A DNA stretch of 64,000 nucleotides from Syntrophomonas sp. DTU019 (GCA_001512785.1 LFSQ01000057.1:1-64000), one strand, 5' to 3'. Shown: positions 44,296 through 54,191, numbered from the stretch's first letter. Notes: generated by a model not told the origin, from the sequence alone. Numbers and translations: made by a program.

Positions 44296-44745
44296 ATGAG
44301 AGCGGTGGTACAGCGCACCCTATCCAGCCGGGTAACGGTTGATGGCCGGGTTATAAGCAGTATTGGACTGGGTCTGACCGTTTTGCTGGGCATAGGTAAA
44401 GGGGATACGGCAGCGGATGCTGACTATTTGATGGATAAAATCGCCAATCTGCGCATTTTCCCCGATCAAGAAGGCAAGATGAACCTCTCCGTACAGGATG
44501 TGGCAGGAGAGATACTGTTGATAAGCCAGTTCACCCTGTACGGGGATGCCCGTAAAGGGCGCCGGCCAAGCTTTACTGAAGCGGCTCTGCCTGATCAAGC
44601 CCGGCCCATGTTCGATTACTGTGTGGAAAACCTGCGCCGGAAGGGATTGAAGATCCAAACCGGAGAATTCGGGGCCGAAATGCAGGTAGATATATGTAAT
44701 AATGGGCCCTGTACCATTTTGCTGGATAGCTTTAGAGCATTTTGA
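44296..44745 (+). CDS. dtd: D-aminoacyl-tRNA deacylase
   Basis: DTD removes D-amino acids (and glycine) mischarged on tRNA. The 149-residue protein has the two family active-site motifs: SQFTLYGDARKGRRPSF and NNGPCTILLDS, the latter with the Gly-Pro dipeptide (here in NGP). It starts MRAVVQRT, which is standard. The ATG immediately abuts the rel stop codon, and AGTACAGGAGAG supplies the ribosome-binding site. The rel-dtd-MBL order is widespread in Firmicutes. Confidence 0.97.
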   Translation: MRAVVQRTLSSRVTVDGRVISSIGLGLTVLLGIGKGDTAADADYLMDKIANLRIFPDQEGKMNLSVQDVAGEILLISQFTLYGDARKGRRPSFTEAALPDQARPMFDYCVENLRRKGLKIQTGEFGAEMQVDICNNGPCTILLDSFRAF

Positions 44746-44760
44746 TAAGGAGGAAGAACA

Positions 44761-45387
44761 TTGATTCTCAAGCGCGTCGAAGTTAGTTCTATGGCAGTTA
44801 ACTGCTATATCGTGGGCTGTGAAGAAACCAATGAGGTGGCGGTTATCGATCCTGGCGGCAATGCCCGCGGTATTTTACGAGTACTGGAGAGCAACGGGTT
44901 GAAAGCCGTATACATCATCAATACCCACGGTCATATCGATCATATTGGAGCCAACCGGGCCATAAAAGATGCCACCGGAGCCAAGGTCTTGATTCATAAG
45001 AATGACGCTAAAATGCTGACCAATGCGGTGTCCAATTTTTCCTTTATGATGGGCCGGCAAGTCACCAGCCCTCCGGCAGAGCAATTCATAGATGAAGGCG
45101 ATATCATCAAAATCGGCAATACGGTGGAATTAAAAGTCATTCACACCCCGGGGCACAGTCCGGGGGGAATCTGCCTGATGACTGACAATATTATTTTTTC
45201 CGGCGATACCCTTTTCTACGGCTCAATCGGCCGCACCGATTTTCCGGGCGGCTCATACCGGGATTTAATATCCAACATCAAGAATAAACTGCTCTGCTAT
45301 GATGATGATGTGGTGGTTTATCCCGGACATGGCCCGGCTACCACCATCGGCTTTGAGCGCAAGCGCAATCCGTTTTTGCGAGATTAG
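44761..45387 (+). CDS. Metallo-beta-lactamase-fold hydrolase (glyoxalase II-like)
   Basis: A 208-residue MBL-fold metallohydrolase. The metal motif is NTHGHIDHIGA (THxHxDH), with later ligands in HTPGHSPGG and FSGDTLF, and in YPGHGPATTIG, as in YqgX/GloB-type enzymes. The TTG start has AAGGAGGAAGA at ideal spacing. It follows dtd by 15 bp in the same operon. The usual annotation is hydroxyacylglutathione hydrolase, but glutathione is unlikely in such an anaerobe and the true substrate is unknown. Confidence 0.9.
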   Translation: MILKRVEVSSMAVNCYIVGCEETNEVAVIDPGGNARGILRVLESNGLKAVYIINTHGHIDHIGANRAIKDATGAKVLIHKNDAKMLTNAVSNFSFMMGRQVTSPPAEQFIDEGDIIKIGNTVELKVIHTPGHSPGGICLMTDNIIFSGDTLFYGSIGRTDFPGGSYRDLISNIKNKLLCYDDDVVVYPGHGPATTIGFERKRNPFLRD

Positions 45388-45411
45388 TCAAAAATTTGGG
45401 GTTTGTCAATC

Positions 45412-45440
45412 TTTACAGGTGTTCTGCAGTATGGTATCAT
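45412..45440 (+). promoter_or_regulatory. Promoter for the T-box leader
   Basis: TTTACA (45412-45417) and TATCAT (45435-45440) are separated by 17 bp, a good sigma-A match. Transcription would start near 45447, shortly before the first T-box stem. Confidence 0.6.
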
Positions 45441-45469
45441 TCATCTATCATCAATAATGATAATGCGAT

Positions 45470-45850
45470 GAACAAGTAAAGTAGGTTTGTGAAATCATGC
45501 AGAGAGGGGCTGCCAGCGGCTGTAAGCAGCCCTATGAGGAAGCAAATTGAAGTTCACTTGGGAGCACCCGGCTGAAACGCTTGCAAGTAGGTCGAGGCGG
45601 AACCCTTACCGTTAAAAGAGGGGGGATATCGGATTAAACCTGTATCCTTATCATAAGGCCCCTAAACCGTTGGGTGGTTAATGCGTGTAAGCCCAGGCTT
45701 CGCGTCCCAAAAGGATGTGAAGCCTTTGTTTTTCAGGCCTTAAGGTTAGATCCCGTATCCTGATAACAGAGCGGCCTTATGGCAAATAGGGTGGTACCGC
45801 GGGAAGTTCGCCTCTCGTCCCTGGTGGAGAGAGGCCTGTTTCGTTTTCTG
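45470..45850 (+). promoter_or_regulatory. T-box riboswitch with terminator; specifier reads TTC (Phe)
   Basis: A T-box leader that senses an uncharged tRNA. Stem I: CAAGT pairs with ACTTG (45556-45560) and GGTTTG with CAAATT, leaving AGTA on one side and GAAGTTC on the other, so the specifier is TTC at 45553-45555 followed by A. The apical GCGGCTGTAAGC lies at about 45516-45528. The T-box word GGGTGGTACCGCGG lies at about 45789-45802; the variable base after TGG is T (45795). The terminator stem CCTCTC / GAGAGG with a T-rich tail is at about 45811-45845. T pairs with A73, as in tRNA-Phe, and not with C73 of tRNA-His or G73 of tRNA-Asp. Downstream genes are hemZ, hisS and aspS. Confidence 0.9.
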
Positions 45851-46044
45851 GGATGATGTCTAAGGGCGAATCAGGATAGGTCAGGTAAGTTCGCTTACCC
45901 GGGAAGGTTCGCTCTGTACAAATCAGGGCTTGTATAGCAACCGATTTGAAAAAGAGATGCCCACATGCTTGATAATGCATTAAAAGAAACTGCATCAGAC
46001 ACAATTATAATCGCTCGGAGAGAAACATAATGGGAGGATCAATA

Positions 46045-47532
46045 GTGCGGATAGTTCTGAATTTACAACCCAACAGCCTGTATGACAGCATTCATGAGCT
46101 GATGCGCATGGCATATCCCGGCTGTGAGATAGCCTGCACAGAAGGCCCGGGGGATATCAACTTCGACTTGAGCCTGGCCATTGAGGAGCAGGCGGTCTCG
46201 ATAACGGCGCAAGTTGACACCCCGCAGGGCCGGCTCCGCAGGCAGGAGAAATGTGCCATACCGCAGGACGTCGGAAGAGGGCTTTCAAACTGGGCCAAGC
46301 AGCAGGTCAGAGCCTTTACCTATGATCTGCTCTGTGAGCTGACCGGGAGCAATATCAACCGCTACGGCATTCTAACCGGGATGAGGCCGGTCAAACTGGT
46401 GCACCGCCTTTTTGATCAAGGCCTGACCCCTGCGCAGATAGAACAACGCCTGCTTAGCGAATACCGCCTGGAGGCGGAAAAGGCCCGCTTGCTGGTGGAG
46501 ATTGCCAGTGCCAACCGGCCCTATCTGCACTCAGCGGATGAGGCCGGCCAATGGGTCAGTGTTTACCTGGGCATTCCTTATTGCCCTTCGCGCTGTTATT
46601 ACTGCTCTTTTCCCGGGGCGGTGGTGAAAGACTATGAAGCCGATATAGTTCCTTTTCTTGAAGCCTTATTCCAGGAGATCAGGGCCATATCAGCCTGTCT
46701 TCGGGAACAGGGCTTAAAAGTGCAGACTGTATACCTGGGCGGGGGCACCCCTACAGTGCTCTCCACTTATCATCTGGAGCAGCTTTTTGCCGAGCTCAGA
46801 GCCGGCGGTTATATTAGCCAGCACACCGTGGAGATCACTGTAGAGGCGGGCAGGCCGGATACCCTGGATATCCCAAAGCTTAAAGTCTTGAAGGATAACG
46901 GGGTAAACCGCATCTGCATCAACCCTCAAACCATGAATGATGCTACCCTGGCCGTCATCGGCAGGCATCATGATAAGGAAGGAGTGATCAAATGCTTTAA
47001 TTGGGTAAGGGAAGTTGGAATCGAAAAAATCAATATGGACGTAATCATAGGCCTTCCTGGGGAAGGCCTGAGCGAAAACACGAACACAGCACAACAGGTT
47101 CTCAGTTTGAACCCGGATAACATCACTGTTCATACCCTGGCTTTAAAAAGGGGTTCTCTCATGGCTGAAAAGGAAAATGGGATTACCCCGCAGCAGAGAA
47201 TCAGGCAGGTGGAAGCCGGGGTGACCTTATTCAGCCAATTGCTGCGCCAGGCCGGCTATGTGCCCTATTATCTGTACCGGCAGAAATACATGAAAGCCAG
47301 CATGGAAAACCTGGGTTATGCCAGGCCGGGCGCCTTTTGCCTGTACAATATTCAGATGATAGAGGAAAGGCAGACCATCATCGGGCTGGGTGGAGGCGCC
47401 GGCAGCAAGTTCATCGATCTTGAAGCAGGCCGACTGGACTCATTTTATAATCCAAAAAATCCCGCGGCTTACTGCCAGAGCGTAGATAGGCTGATATCTA
47501 GCAAAGTTGACAAGCTTAGGGCATTAAATTAG
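46045..47532 (+). CDS. hemZ: Radical SAM coproporphyrinogen III dehydrogenase-like HemZ
   Basis: A 495-residue HemN/HemZ-family radical-SAM protein. An N-terminal domain of about 150 residues is specific to HemZ. The cluster motif is YCPSRCYYCSFPG (CxxxCxxC), followed by VYLGGGTPTVLS and VEAGRPDTLD (typical of HemZ) and MDVIIGLPGEG. The family is annotated as oxygen-independent coproporphyrinogen oxidase, but many HemZ-like proteins lack proof. ATG at 46030 is possible; GTG at 46045 is better placed behind GGGAGGATC. It is the first gene after the T-box and is followed 57 bp later by hisS. Confidence 0.9.
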   Translation: MRIVLNLQPNSLYDSIHELMRMAYPGCEIACTEGPGDINFDLSLAIEEQAVSITAQVDTPQGRLRRQEKCAIPQDVGRGLSNWAKQQVRAFTYDLLCELTGSNINRYGILTGMRPVKLVHRLFDQGLTPAQIEQRLLSEYRLEAEKARLLVEIASANRPYLHSADEAGQWVSVYLGIPYCPSRCYYCSFPGAVVKDYEADIVPFLEALFQEIRAISACLREQGLKVQTVYLGGGTPTVLSTYHLEQLFAELRAGGYISQHTVEITVEAGRPDTLDIPKLKVLKDNGVNRICINPQTMNDATLAVIGRHHDKEGVIKCFNWVREVGIEKINMDVIIGLPGEGLSENTNTAQQVLSLNPDNITVHTLALKRGSLMAEKENGITPQQRIRQVEAGVTLFSQLLRQAGYVPYYLYRQKYMKASMENLGYARPGAFCLYNIQMIEERQTIIGLGGGAGSKFIDLEAGRLDSFYNPKNPAAYCQSVDRLISSKVDKLRALN

Positions 47533-47589
47533 AATTATCCATGATAATGACCGCTATTCTACCCGATTTTGAAAATTCTGGAGGAAATT

Positions 47590-48873
47590 ATGCCTATCAA
47601 AGCCCCCCGGGGCACATACGATATCATGCCTCCCGTTTCCCGGAGCTGGCAGGTTTTAGAAGAGCGTCTTAAAGAAGTAGCCCGGCTGTACGGCTACCAG
47701 GAAATCCGCACCCCGCTGTTCGAATACACCGAGCTTTTTGAGCGGGGGGTGGGGGAAGGTACCGATATCGTCAGCAAGGAAATGTACACTTTTTATGATA
47801 AATCCGGACGCAGCCTAACACTTAGGCCGGAAATGACCGCAAGTTGCGCCCGGGCCTTGATAGAACACAGCGCCCATACAGGATTGCTGCCCATAAAGTG
47901 GTTCTATTACGGGCCGATGTTTCGCTACGACCGCCCCCAAAGCGGACGCTACCGGCAGTTCCACCAGTTCGGGGTCGAGGTTTTTGGCAGTGCCAGCCCG
48001 ATGGTGGATGCCGAAGTATTGATGATGATGGTGCAGATGCTTAAGGCCATCGGGCTTAAAGAATACCGGCTGCACCTCAATTCAGTAGGCTGTCCATCCT
48101 GTCGCGACAGCTATCGCCAGGCCCTGTTAGACCATATTAAGCCGTTTTGTAAAGAGCTTTGCCCCGATTGCCAGCAGCGCTACCAGCAGAACCCCTTGCG
48201 GGTTCTGGACTGCAAGAACCCGGGCTGTCACCAGGCTATAACCGGATATCCGCGTTTGTTGGATCATCTCTGTGCAGATTGTGCCCGGCACTACCAGCGG
48301 GTGCAAGAGACCTTAAAAGGCCACGGCATATCTTTCCTGCATGATGATCAGCTGGTAAGAGGCCTGGATTATTACACCAACACCGCCTTTGAGATCCATA
48401 TCCCCGGGATTGGGGCCCAGAGCGCGGTGGGCGGCGGAGGTCGCTACAACGGCTTGGTGAAGGCCATCGATGGTCCTGATCTGCCGGGAATCGGCTTTGC
48501 CTTAGGACTGGAGCGGCTGTTGCTGGCGATGCAGCAAAACCATACGCTTAATCAGCACAGGAATGGTATTGAGGTTTTTGTAGCCGTAATGGAAGCACAG
48601 TATGAGGACATCGCTATTTCAATCCTGCAGGAACTGAGAGCTGCCGGCATAGCTGCCGACAAGGACTACATGGACCGCAAAGCCAGGGCACAGATGAAAT
48701 ACGCTGATAAGCTCGGGGCTCCACTGGTCTTATTGGTGGGCGACGAGGAGGTCAAAGCGGGTTTTGTCACCGTTCGCAATATGACCAGCAAGAGACAGGT
48801 AGCCATTTCCAGGGCTGACTTGATTCCAGGCATAAAAAATCTTTTGCAACAGAATGAGGAGGAGCAGGCCTAA
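47590..48873 (+). CDS. hisS: Histidyl-tRNA synthetase
   Basis: A 427-residue class II synthetase that charges tRNA-His. It begins [14 protein letters not shown], has motif 1, motif 2 in [27 protein letters not shown], the histidine-specific [15 protein letters not shown], and motif 3 in [15 protein letters not shown], then the anticodon-binding domain. The frame opens at a TTG at 47569, but the ATG at 47590 follows TGGAGGAAATT. Its stop overlaps the aspS start (TAATG), giving the widespread hisS-aspS pair. It lies downstream of the T-box, though that T-box does not appear to read tRNA-His. Confidence 0.97.
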   Translation: MPIKAPRGTYDIMPPVSRSWQVLEERLKEVARLYGYQEIRTPLFEYTELFERGVGEGTDIVSKEMYTFYDKSGRSLTLRPEMTASCARALIEHSAHTGLLPIKWFYYGPMFRYDRPQSGRYRQFHQFGVEVFGSASPMVDAEVLMMMVQMLKAIGLKEYRLHLNSVGCPSCRDSYRQALLDHIKPFCKELCPDCQQRYQQNPLRVLDCKNPGCHQAITGYPRLLDHLCADCARHYQRVQETLKGHGISFLHDDQLVRGLDYYTNTAFEIHIPGIGAQSAVGGGGRYNGLVKAIDGPDLPGIGFALGLERLLLAMQQNHTLNQHRNGIEVFVAVMEAQYEDIAISILQELRAAGIAADKDYMDRKARAQMKYADKLGAPLVLLVGDEEVKAGFVTVRNMTSKRQVAISRADLIPGIKNLLQQNEEEQA

Positions 48874-50630
48874 TGAAACGAACCCATTATGCAACACAGA
48901 TCGGGATTGACCAGGTAGGCTGTGAGGTGGTGCTCAATGGTTGGGTCAATACCCGCCGCGACCATGGAGGTTTGATCTTCATTGACCTGCGTGACCGTTC
49001 CGGCATTATTCAGGCCGTGTGCAGCCCGGAGGTGGATGCAGCCGCTTTTGCGGTAGCCGAACAGGTCAGGGGAGAGCATGTGGTGGCGATTCGCGGCACT
49101 GTGATGAGAAGGCCTAAAGACACCGAAAACCCCAACCTGAAAACGGGACTGGTTGAGATTTGGGTAGCCGAATTGCAGGTATTCAACCGGGCCAAAACCC
49201 CGCCATTTTATATTGAGAACGATATAGAAGTGGATGAGAACCTGCGTCTTAAATACCGCTATCTGGATCTGCGCCGCCCTGAGATGATGGATAATCTCAT
49301 GCTGAGGCACCGTATCGTTAAAACCATTCGCGATTTCCTGGACAACAGGGGTTTTATCGAGGTAGAGACCCCGATTTTGACCTCCAGTACACCTGAAGGT
49401 GCCCGCGACTATCTGGTCCCCAGCCGGGTGCATCCGGGGCGCTTTTACGGCCTGCCCCAATCGCCGCAGATATTCAAGCAGATGTTGATGGTGGCGGGAG
49501 TGGATAAGTATTTTCAAATCGCCCGCTGTTTTCGCGACGAGGATCTGCGCGCAGACCGTCAGCCCGAATTCACCCAGCTTGATATGGAGATGTCCTTTAT
49601 CGATGAAGAGGATGTTTTCAGCCTGGTGGAAGAACTGATGACAGTGCTCTTCAGCCAGATAGGCCGGACCATTAAGACCCCGTTTCCGCGTATCCGCTAT
49701 GATGAGGCCATGGCCAGATATGGCAGCGATGCCCCGGACCTGCGCTTTGGGCTGGAAATAGTGGATCTGACCGATATACTGCGCAATACCCAGTTCAAGG
49801 TATTTTCCCAGGCCATACAGAACGGGGGCGTGGTGCGGGCTATCAATGCTGCTGGCTGTGCTTCCTGGACCCGGCGCGAGATCGATGAAATGGGGAAACT
49901 GGCGGTGGACAGCGGGGCCAAAGGCATGGCCTGGATCGCCTGCAGCGAAAACGAACTGAAATCGCCCATAACCAAGTTCCTCAGTCAGGATGAAATAGAC
50001 GGCATTATGACTGCACTGAATGCCAAGCCCGGAGACTTGCTGTTGTTCGGAGCCGATACTGCAGCGGTGGTCAACCGGGTAATGGGCTTTTTGCGCCTGG
50101 AACTGGCGCGGCGCCTCAAGCTGGCTGACCCGCAGGAATTCAATTTCACCTGGGTATACGATTTCCCCTTATTGGAATACGATGATGAGGAAGAGCGCTA
50201 TGTAGCGGTGCATCATATGTTCACCTCACCGCGCCCGGAAGATATCGAGCTCCTGAACAGCGAGCCTTTGCGGGTCAAAGCCAGGGCCTATGACCTGGTG
50301 TTAAACGGCACTGAAGTCGGGGGCGGCAGCATCCGCATTCACCGCCGCGACTGGCAGGAAATGATGTTTGACCGGGTAGGAATGAGCCCGGCAGAAGCCC
50401 AGGAGAAATTCGGATACATGCTGGAGGCTTTTGAATACGGCCCCCCCCCGCATGGCGGGATTGCTTTCGGCATTGACCGCCTCTTGATGATAATGACCGG
50501 CCGCAAGAGCATCCGTGATGTGATCGCATTTCCCAAGACGCAAAGCGCGGTCTGCCCCTTGACTGGGGCCCCATCCCGGGTAAGTCCCCGGCAGCTCAGG
50601 GAATTGTCCCTTAAAATCAAGGAAAAATAA
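48873..50630 (+). CDS. aspS: Aspartyl-tRNA synthetase
   Basis: A 585-residue bacterial-type class IIb synthetase. It has an N-terminal OB anticodon-binding domain ([23 protein letters not shown]), motif 2 in [28 protein letters not shown], a bacterial GAD insertion domain (about 290-420), and motif 3 in [13 protein letters not shown]. The sequence alone does not say whether it also charges tRNA-Asn. A run of nine C at 50441-50449 encodes the YGPPPHGG segment and keeps the frame intact. The gene overlaps hisS by one base and is followed by the 6S RNA gene. Confidence 0.97.
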   Translation: MKRTHYATQIGIDQVGCEVVLNGWVNTRRDHGGLIFIDLRDRSGIIQAVCSPEVDAAAFAVAEQVRGEHVVAIRGTVMRRPKDTENPNLKTGLVEIWVAELQVFNRAKTPPFYIENDIEVDENLRLKYRYLDLRRPEMMDNLMLRHRIVKTIRDFLDNRGFIEVETPILTSSTPEGARDYLVPSRVHPGRFYGLPQSPQIFKQMLMVAGVDKYFQIARCFRDEDLRADRQPEFTQLDMEMSFIDEEDVFSLVEELMTVLFSQIGRTIKTPFPRIRYDEAMARYGSDAPDLRFGLEIVDLTDILRNTQFKVFSQAIQNGGVVRAINAAGCASWTRREIDEMGKLAVDSGAKGMAWIACSENELKSPITKFLSQDEIDGIMTALNAKPGDLLLFGADTAAVVNRVMGFLRLELARRLKLADPQEFNFTWVYDFPLLEYDDEEERYVAVHHMFTSPRPEDIELLNSEPLRVKARAYDLVLNGTEVGGGSIRIHRRDWQEMMFDRVGMSPAEAQEKFGYMLEAFEYGPPPHGGIAFGIDRLLMIMTGRKSIRDVIAFPKTQSAVCPLTGAPSRVSPRQLRELSLKIKEK

Positions 50631-50673
50631 ACCTCTTGGTAAATTTTGGTGGGATTATGCCGGGGCGATTCCT

Positions 50674-50703
50674 TGAAAGCCGGGCCCCGGATATGTTATA
50701 GTT
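50674..50703 (+). promoter_or_regulatory. Promoter of the 6S RNA gene
   Basis: TTGAAA (50674-50679) and TATAGT (50698-50703) with an 18-bp spacer form a good sigma-A promoter. Transcription would begin about 50710, just ahead of the 6S RNA body. Confidence 0.65.
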
Positions 50704-50709
50704 TTGCTA

Positions 50710-50905
50710 AAGATATAGGAATTATCTATCCCTGCTGTGTTCGTGAGAACAGCCGTTCAGTTTTTGCCAACACCAACAACTAGGGAGCTTGGTCTCCACA
50801 TGTGGCTGTATGCCCGGATATACCGGGAAACATTATACATGTGGGAGGGCACCCACCTGCGAAGCAGGTTTAAACGACGGTTGCCACGGCTCGGTGGGGT
50901 TTTTA
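50710..50905 (+). ncRNA. ssrS: 6S RNA
   Basis: A non-coding segment of about 195 bases between aspS and tcdA, the same place where Bacillus carries its 6S-1 RNA gene (bsrA). It can fold into one long, interrupted hairpin: the 5' part CTGCTGTGTTCGTGAGAACAGCCG carries a small internal stem, and the 3' part has GCCACGGCTCGGTGGGG followed by TTTTT, pairing back toward the 5' half. A CCTGCgaaGCAGG stem precedes the end. 6S RNA imitates an open promoter and traps sigma-70-type RNA polymerase in stationary phase. The ends are approximate. Confidence 0.8.
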
Positions 50906-50927
50906 TATTGAGGTCAGGCTGGGTGTT

Positions 50928-51632
50928 ATGGCAGATATTTGGCAGCGTACCCGAATCCTTTTGGGGGATCGGGCCATGGAGAAACTGCAGCATTCGCATA
51001 TTCTGGTAGTTGGCCTGGGGGGCGTAGGCTCCTATGCCGCTGAAGCCATCACTCGTTTAGGCGTTGGTCACATTACCATAGTGGACAGCGACAGAATTGA
51101 GACCAGCAATTTGAACCGCCAACTGCCTGCCATGCACAGTACCCTGGGAGAATTCAAGACCAGGGCTATGGCCGCCCGAATGCTGGATATCAATCCTGCC
51201 TTAGACCTGACCCAGTTTACCCTTCGCTATCACCCCGAAACCAGTCAACAGGTCTTTGCCCATCGAAGCTATGATTATGTCCTGGATGCGATCGATTCCC
51301 TTCCTGATAAGCTTCATTTGATTAAAACCTGTATAAAACAGGGGATACCGTTGATAAGCTGTATGGGGGCGGCCAACCGCATTGACCCCCGCTTACTGGC
51401 CGTAGCCGACATCAGCCAAACCAGTGTCTGTCCCATGGCCCGCAGGGTGCGCAGAGAACTGCGCAAAGACGGTATCGTGAAAGGCCTGGAAGTGGTTTAC
51501 TCGCGCGAGCAGCCGCGGCGGCCCGCTGCGGAAACCAATCCGGCCGCATTGGGCAGCATGGTCACGGTTACCGCCAGCGCCGGTCTGCTGATGGCTCAAC
51601 AGGCCGTCAACCGCTTGCTGGACCTGGCTTAA
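50928..51632 (+). CDS. tcdA: tRNA threonylcarbamoyladenosine dehydratase
   Basis: TcdA (CsdL/YgdL) is an E1-like enzyme that uses ATP to cyclise t6A37 to ct6A in tRNAs reading ANN codons. The 234-residue protein has the nucleotide-binding VVGLGGVGSYAAEAITRLGVG and the adenylation motif IETSNLNRQ, DAIDSLPDKLHLI, and SCMGAANRIDP typical of this subfamily. In Bacillus the same gene (yrvM) follows 6S RNA and aspS, as here. There is no sign of a partner sulfur carrier. Confidence 0.95.
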   Translation: MADIWQRTRILLGDRAMEKLQHSHILVVGLGGVGSYAAEAITRLGVGHITIVDSDRIETSNLNRQLPAMHSTLGEFKTRAMAARMLDINPALDLTQFTLRYHPETSQQVFAHRSYDYVLDAIDSLPDKLHLIKTCIKQGIPLISCMGAANRIDPRLLAVADISQTSVCPMARRVRRELRKDGIVKGLEVVYSREQPRRPAAETNPAALGSMVTVTASAGLLMAQQAVNRLLDLA

Positions 51633-51678
51633 CCCCGATTTTAGAGCCAAGAACTATATTCGGGAAGGATTGTATGCA

Positions 51679-52377
51679 GTGACAGAAACGCACCTGCTCT
51701 CCTTGATGACTATATATGACCTTCTTTATAAAGCCTTTGGCCCCCGTTACTGGTGGCCTGCTGAAAGCAGGCTGGAGGTAATCGTCGGTGCTGTACTGAC
51801 TCAGGGGGTTGCATGGAGAAATGTGGAGAAGGCCATCAACAACCTGAAAAACACGGGCAACATGGACTTTAAGGCCCTTTTGCACCTGGATGAGGATACT
51901 TTATCCAACTTAATCCATTCTACCGGCTACCATCGTCAAAAGGCCCGTAAGCTGAAAACGCTGTTAACCTGGATTAACAGCCGCTTTGAGGGAGACCTTG
52001 ACCGTATGTTCAATAATCCTACCGCAGCATTGCGCAAGGAGCTGCTGAATCTGTGGGGTATCGGGCCGGAAACAGCCGATTCCATATTGCTCTATGCCGG
52101 CGGACATCCGGTTTTTGTAGTAGATGCCTACACACGGCGGATACTTTCACGTCTGGGAATGGTTCATGAGGAGATAGAGTACCAGGAACTGCAAAGCTAT
52201 TTTCACCGTCACCTGCCCCCACAACCCGAACTGTACAATGAATACCATGCCCTTTTGGTCAAGTTGGGCGCAGAGCACTGTAAGAAACAGCGTCCAGGCT
52301 GCGGGGAGTGCCCGCTTAAAGCCGGATGCAGGTATGGCTATGTAGAGGAAAACCTTAATAGGAGGGAGAATAGATGA
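51679..52377 (+). CDS. Endonuclease III-like DNA glycosylase (HhH-GPD, FeS)
   Basis: A 232-residue helix-hairpin-helix DNA glycosylase. The HhH-GPD core is [33 protein letters not shown], with the catalytic Asp in VVDAYT. At the usual Lys of bifunctional endonuclease III (in TQxxD/xxxVxK) the sequence has [15 protein letters not shown]. The C-terminal [4Fe-4S] site is [17 protein letters not shown] (C-x6-C-x2-C-x5-C). It resembles the MagIII/3-methyladenine branch ([18 protein letters not shown]) more than true Nth. GTG at 51679 is better spaced from GGAAGG than the TTG at 51670. Its stop overlaps paaK (ATGA). Confidence 0.88.
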   Translation: MTETHLLSLMTIYDLLYKAFGPRYWWPAESRLEVIVGAVLTQGVAWRNVEKAINNLKNTGNMDFKALLHLDEDTLSNLIHSTGYHRQKARKLKTLLTWINSRFEGDLDRMFNNPTAALRKELLNLWGIGPETADSILLYAGGHPVFVVDAYTRRILSRLGMVHEEIEYQELQSYFHRHLPPQPELYNEYHALLVKLGAEHCKKQRPGCGECPLKAGCRYGYVEENLNRRENR

Positions 52378-53666
52378 TTTGGAATCAAGCAATGGAGTGT
52401 ATGCCCCGGGAAGAGTTGGATCAACTGCAGTTGAGCAGGTTGAAAGAAACCGTCAGCCGGGTTTACAGCTCTGTTCCAGCTTATAGAGCCAAGATGGATG
52501 AGGCCGGGATTAAGCCTCAGGATATCAATACCCTGGCAGACCTCAAGTATCTGCCTTTTCTAACCAAGCAGGATTTCCGCGATAATTACCCGTTCGGCTT
52601 GCTGGCTGTTCCCATGCGCGATGTGGTGCGCATCCAATCCTCATCCGGAACCACCGGTAAGCCGACTGTAGCCGCTTATACCAGGAACGACATCGAAAAC
52701 TGGGCCGAGGTTATGGCCCGGGCCCTGACCGGTGCCGGAGCTACCCCTGACTCGGTCATACAGGTTACCTGGGGCTACGGACTGTTCACCGGGGGATTGG
52801 GAGCCCATTATGGGGCGGAAAAGATAGGGGCAGCAGTATTGCCCGCTTCCGGGGGCAATACCCGGCGACAGATCATGCTGATGCACGATTATGGCACCAC
52901 CCTGTTGGGCTGTACCCCATCCTATGCCCTGGTGATGTATGAGGAGTTCCTGCGGTCAGGTTTGAATCGCTCCGAGTTCAGGTTCAAATCCGGATTATTC
53001 GGCGCTGAGCCCTGGTCGGAGAATATGCGCAAAGAAATTGAAAGCAAATGGGAGATCGACGCTTATGATGTATATGGCATGACCGAGCTTATCGGGCCCG
53101 GGGTAGCTTCGGAATGCGCCTGTAAAAATGGCCTGCATCTGGCGGAGGACCATTTCTTAGCGGAAATAATCGATCCGGACAGCGGGGAGGTTCTGCCCTA
53201 TGGTGAGCGGGGAGAGCTGGTTATCACTTCATTGACCAAAGAGGCCTTACCCCTGGTGCGCTACCGCACCCGCGATCTCACCAGGATATTGCGCGAGCCC
53301 TGTGCGTGCGGCCGCACCCATGCCCGCATTGAGAAAATACTGGGCCGCTCTGATGATATGTTGATCATCCGCGGGGTCAATGTATTTCCCTCCATGGTGG
53401 AGAGTATTTTGTTGCAGATACCCGGTATCGAGCCTCAGTACCAGCTGGTGGTGGATCGGGTCAACAATCTGGACCGGCTCGAGGTTCAGGTAGAGGTCTC
53501 GGAAAAAACCTTCAGTGACGAGGTCAGAAGGCTGGAAGAGCTTGAGGCCAGAATCACCCGCGAATTGGACAGCGGATTGGGTGTGTCAGTTAAAGTGAGG
53601 CTGGTAGAGCCCAGATCCATTGCCAGAAGCGAAGGCAAGGCGAAGAGGATTATCGATAACAGATAA
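52374..53666 (+). CDS. paaK: Phenylacetate-CoA ligase family protein
   Basis: A 430-residue adenylate-forming ligase that activates phenylacetate, or another aryl acid, with ATP and CoA. The phosphate-binding loop is [14 protein letters not shown], followed by [26 protein letters not shown], and the C-terminal [20 protein letters not shown], all characteristic of PaaK. The starting words [33 protein letters not shown] are standard. It is followed 18 bp later by a two-ACT protein; this pair is common in Clostridia and archaea that ferment aromatic amino acids to aryl acids. The exact substrate is not fixed by sequence. Confidence 0.92.
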   Translation: MIWNQAMECMPREELDQLQLSRLKETVSRVYSSVPAYRAKMDEAGIKPQDINTLADLKYLPFLTKQDFRDNYPFGLLAVPMRDVVRIQSSSGTTGKPTVAAYTRNDIENWAEVMARALTGAGATPDSVIQVTWGYGLFTGGLGAHYGAEKIGAAVLPASGGNTRRQIMLMHDYGTTLLGCTPSYALVMYEEFLRSGLNRSEFRFKSGLFGAEPWSENMRKEIESKWEIDAYDVYGMTELIGPGVASECACKNGLHLAEDHFLAEIIDPDSGEVLPYGERGELVITSLTKEALPLVRYRTRDLTRILREPCACGRTHARIEKILGRSDDMLIIRGVNVFPSMVESILLQIPGIEPQYQLVVDRVNNLDRLEVQVEVSEKTFSDEVRRLEELEARITRELDSGLGVSVKVRLVEPRSIARSEGKAKRIIDNR

Positions 53667-53684
53667 TTATAGGAGGGAGTAATT

Positions 53685-54113
53685 ATGGCCAAACAGATTT
53701 CTGTTTTTCTCGAAAACAAGGCAGGCAGGTTAGCCCATGTAACCCGGGTTTTGGGCGATGCCCAGGTGAATATCCGCGCTCTGTCAATTGCTGATACCTC
53801 TGATTTCGGCATCCTGCGCCTGATCGTAAATGATCCCGACAAAGCCTATCGCATTTTGAAGGAACAGGGCTTTACCGTAAGCCAGACCGAGGTTATCGCC
53901 GTTTTACTTCCCGACCGGCCGGGCAGTCTGGCCTCAGTATTGGAACGTATGGCTGAGGAAAACATCAACATAGAGTACCTTTATGCCTTTTTGGGAACCA
54001 AAGACGGCGACGCCTTGATCATATTCAAGGTGGAGGACATGGAACGTGCCAAGGAGGCCTTCGATAAGCAGGGCATACGCTTCATAGACGAGAAAAGCCT
54101 GTACGAACTATAG
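53685..54113 (+). CDS. Tandem ACT-domain regulatory protein
   Basis: A 142-residue protein made of two ACT domains: the first starts ISVFLENKAGRLAHVTRVLGDAQVNIRALSIAD, the second AVLLPDRPGSLASVLERMAEENINIEYLYAF. There is no catalytic domain, so it should be a small ligand-sensing, perhaps amino-acid-binding, regulator. AGGAGGGAG precedes the ATG. It is encoded directly after paaK, a pairing seen in many anaerobes, so it probably modulates aryl-acid activation or its transport. The operon ends in a strong terminator 42 bp later. The ligand is unknown. Confidence 0.88.
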   Translation: MAKQISVFLENKAGRLAHVTRVLGDAQVNIRALSIADTSDFGILRLIVNDPDKAYRILKEQGFTVSQTEVIAVLLPDRPGSLASVLERMAEENINIEYLYAFLGTKDGDALIIFKVEDMERAKEAFDKQGIRFIDEKSLYEL

Positions 54114-54154
54114 AAATGATAGGGCTTTGAGACACATTGCCGGTTAATAAGATA

Positions 54155-54191
54155 AATAACCGGGCTGAGAGTATCCCTCAGCCCGGTTATT
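54155..54191 (+). terminator. Strong terminator after paaK-ACT
   Basis: AATAACCGGGCTGAG (54155-54169) pairs perfectly over 15 bp with CTCAGCCCGGTTATT (54177-54191) around a 7-base loop, followed by TGTTTGG. Its symmetry makes it work in both directions. Confidence 0.9.

Noticed and set aside
45777-46004. 75-codon minus-strand frame in the T-box region
   Set aside because: It covers the T-box antiterminator and terminator on the other strand, with no ribosome-binding site or homology.
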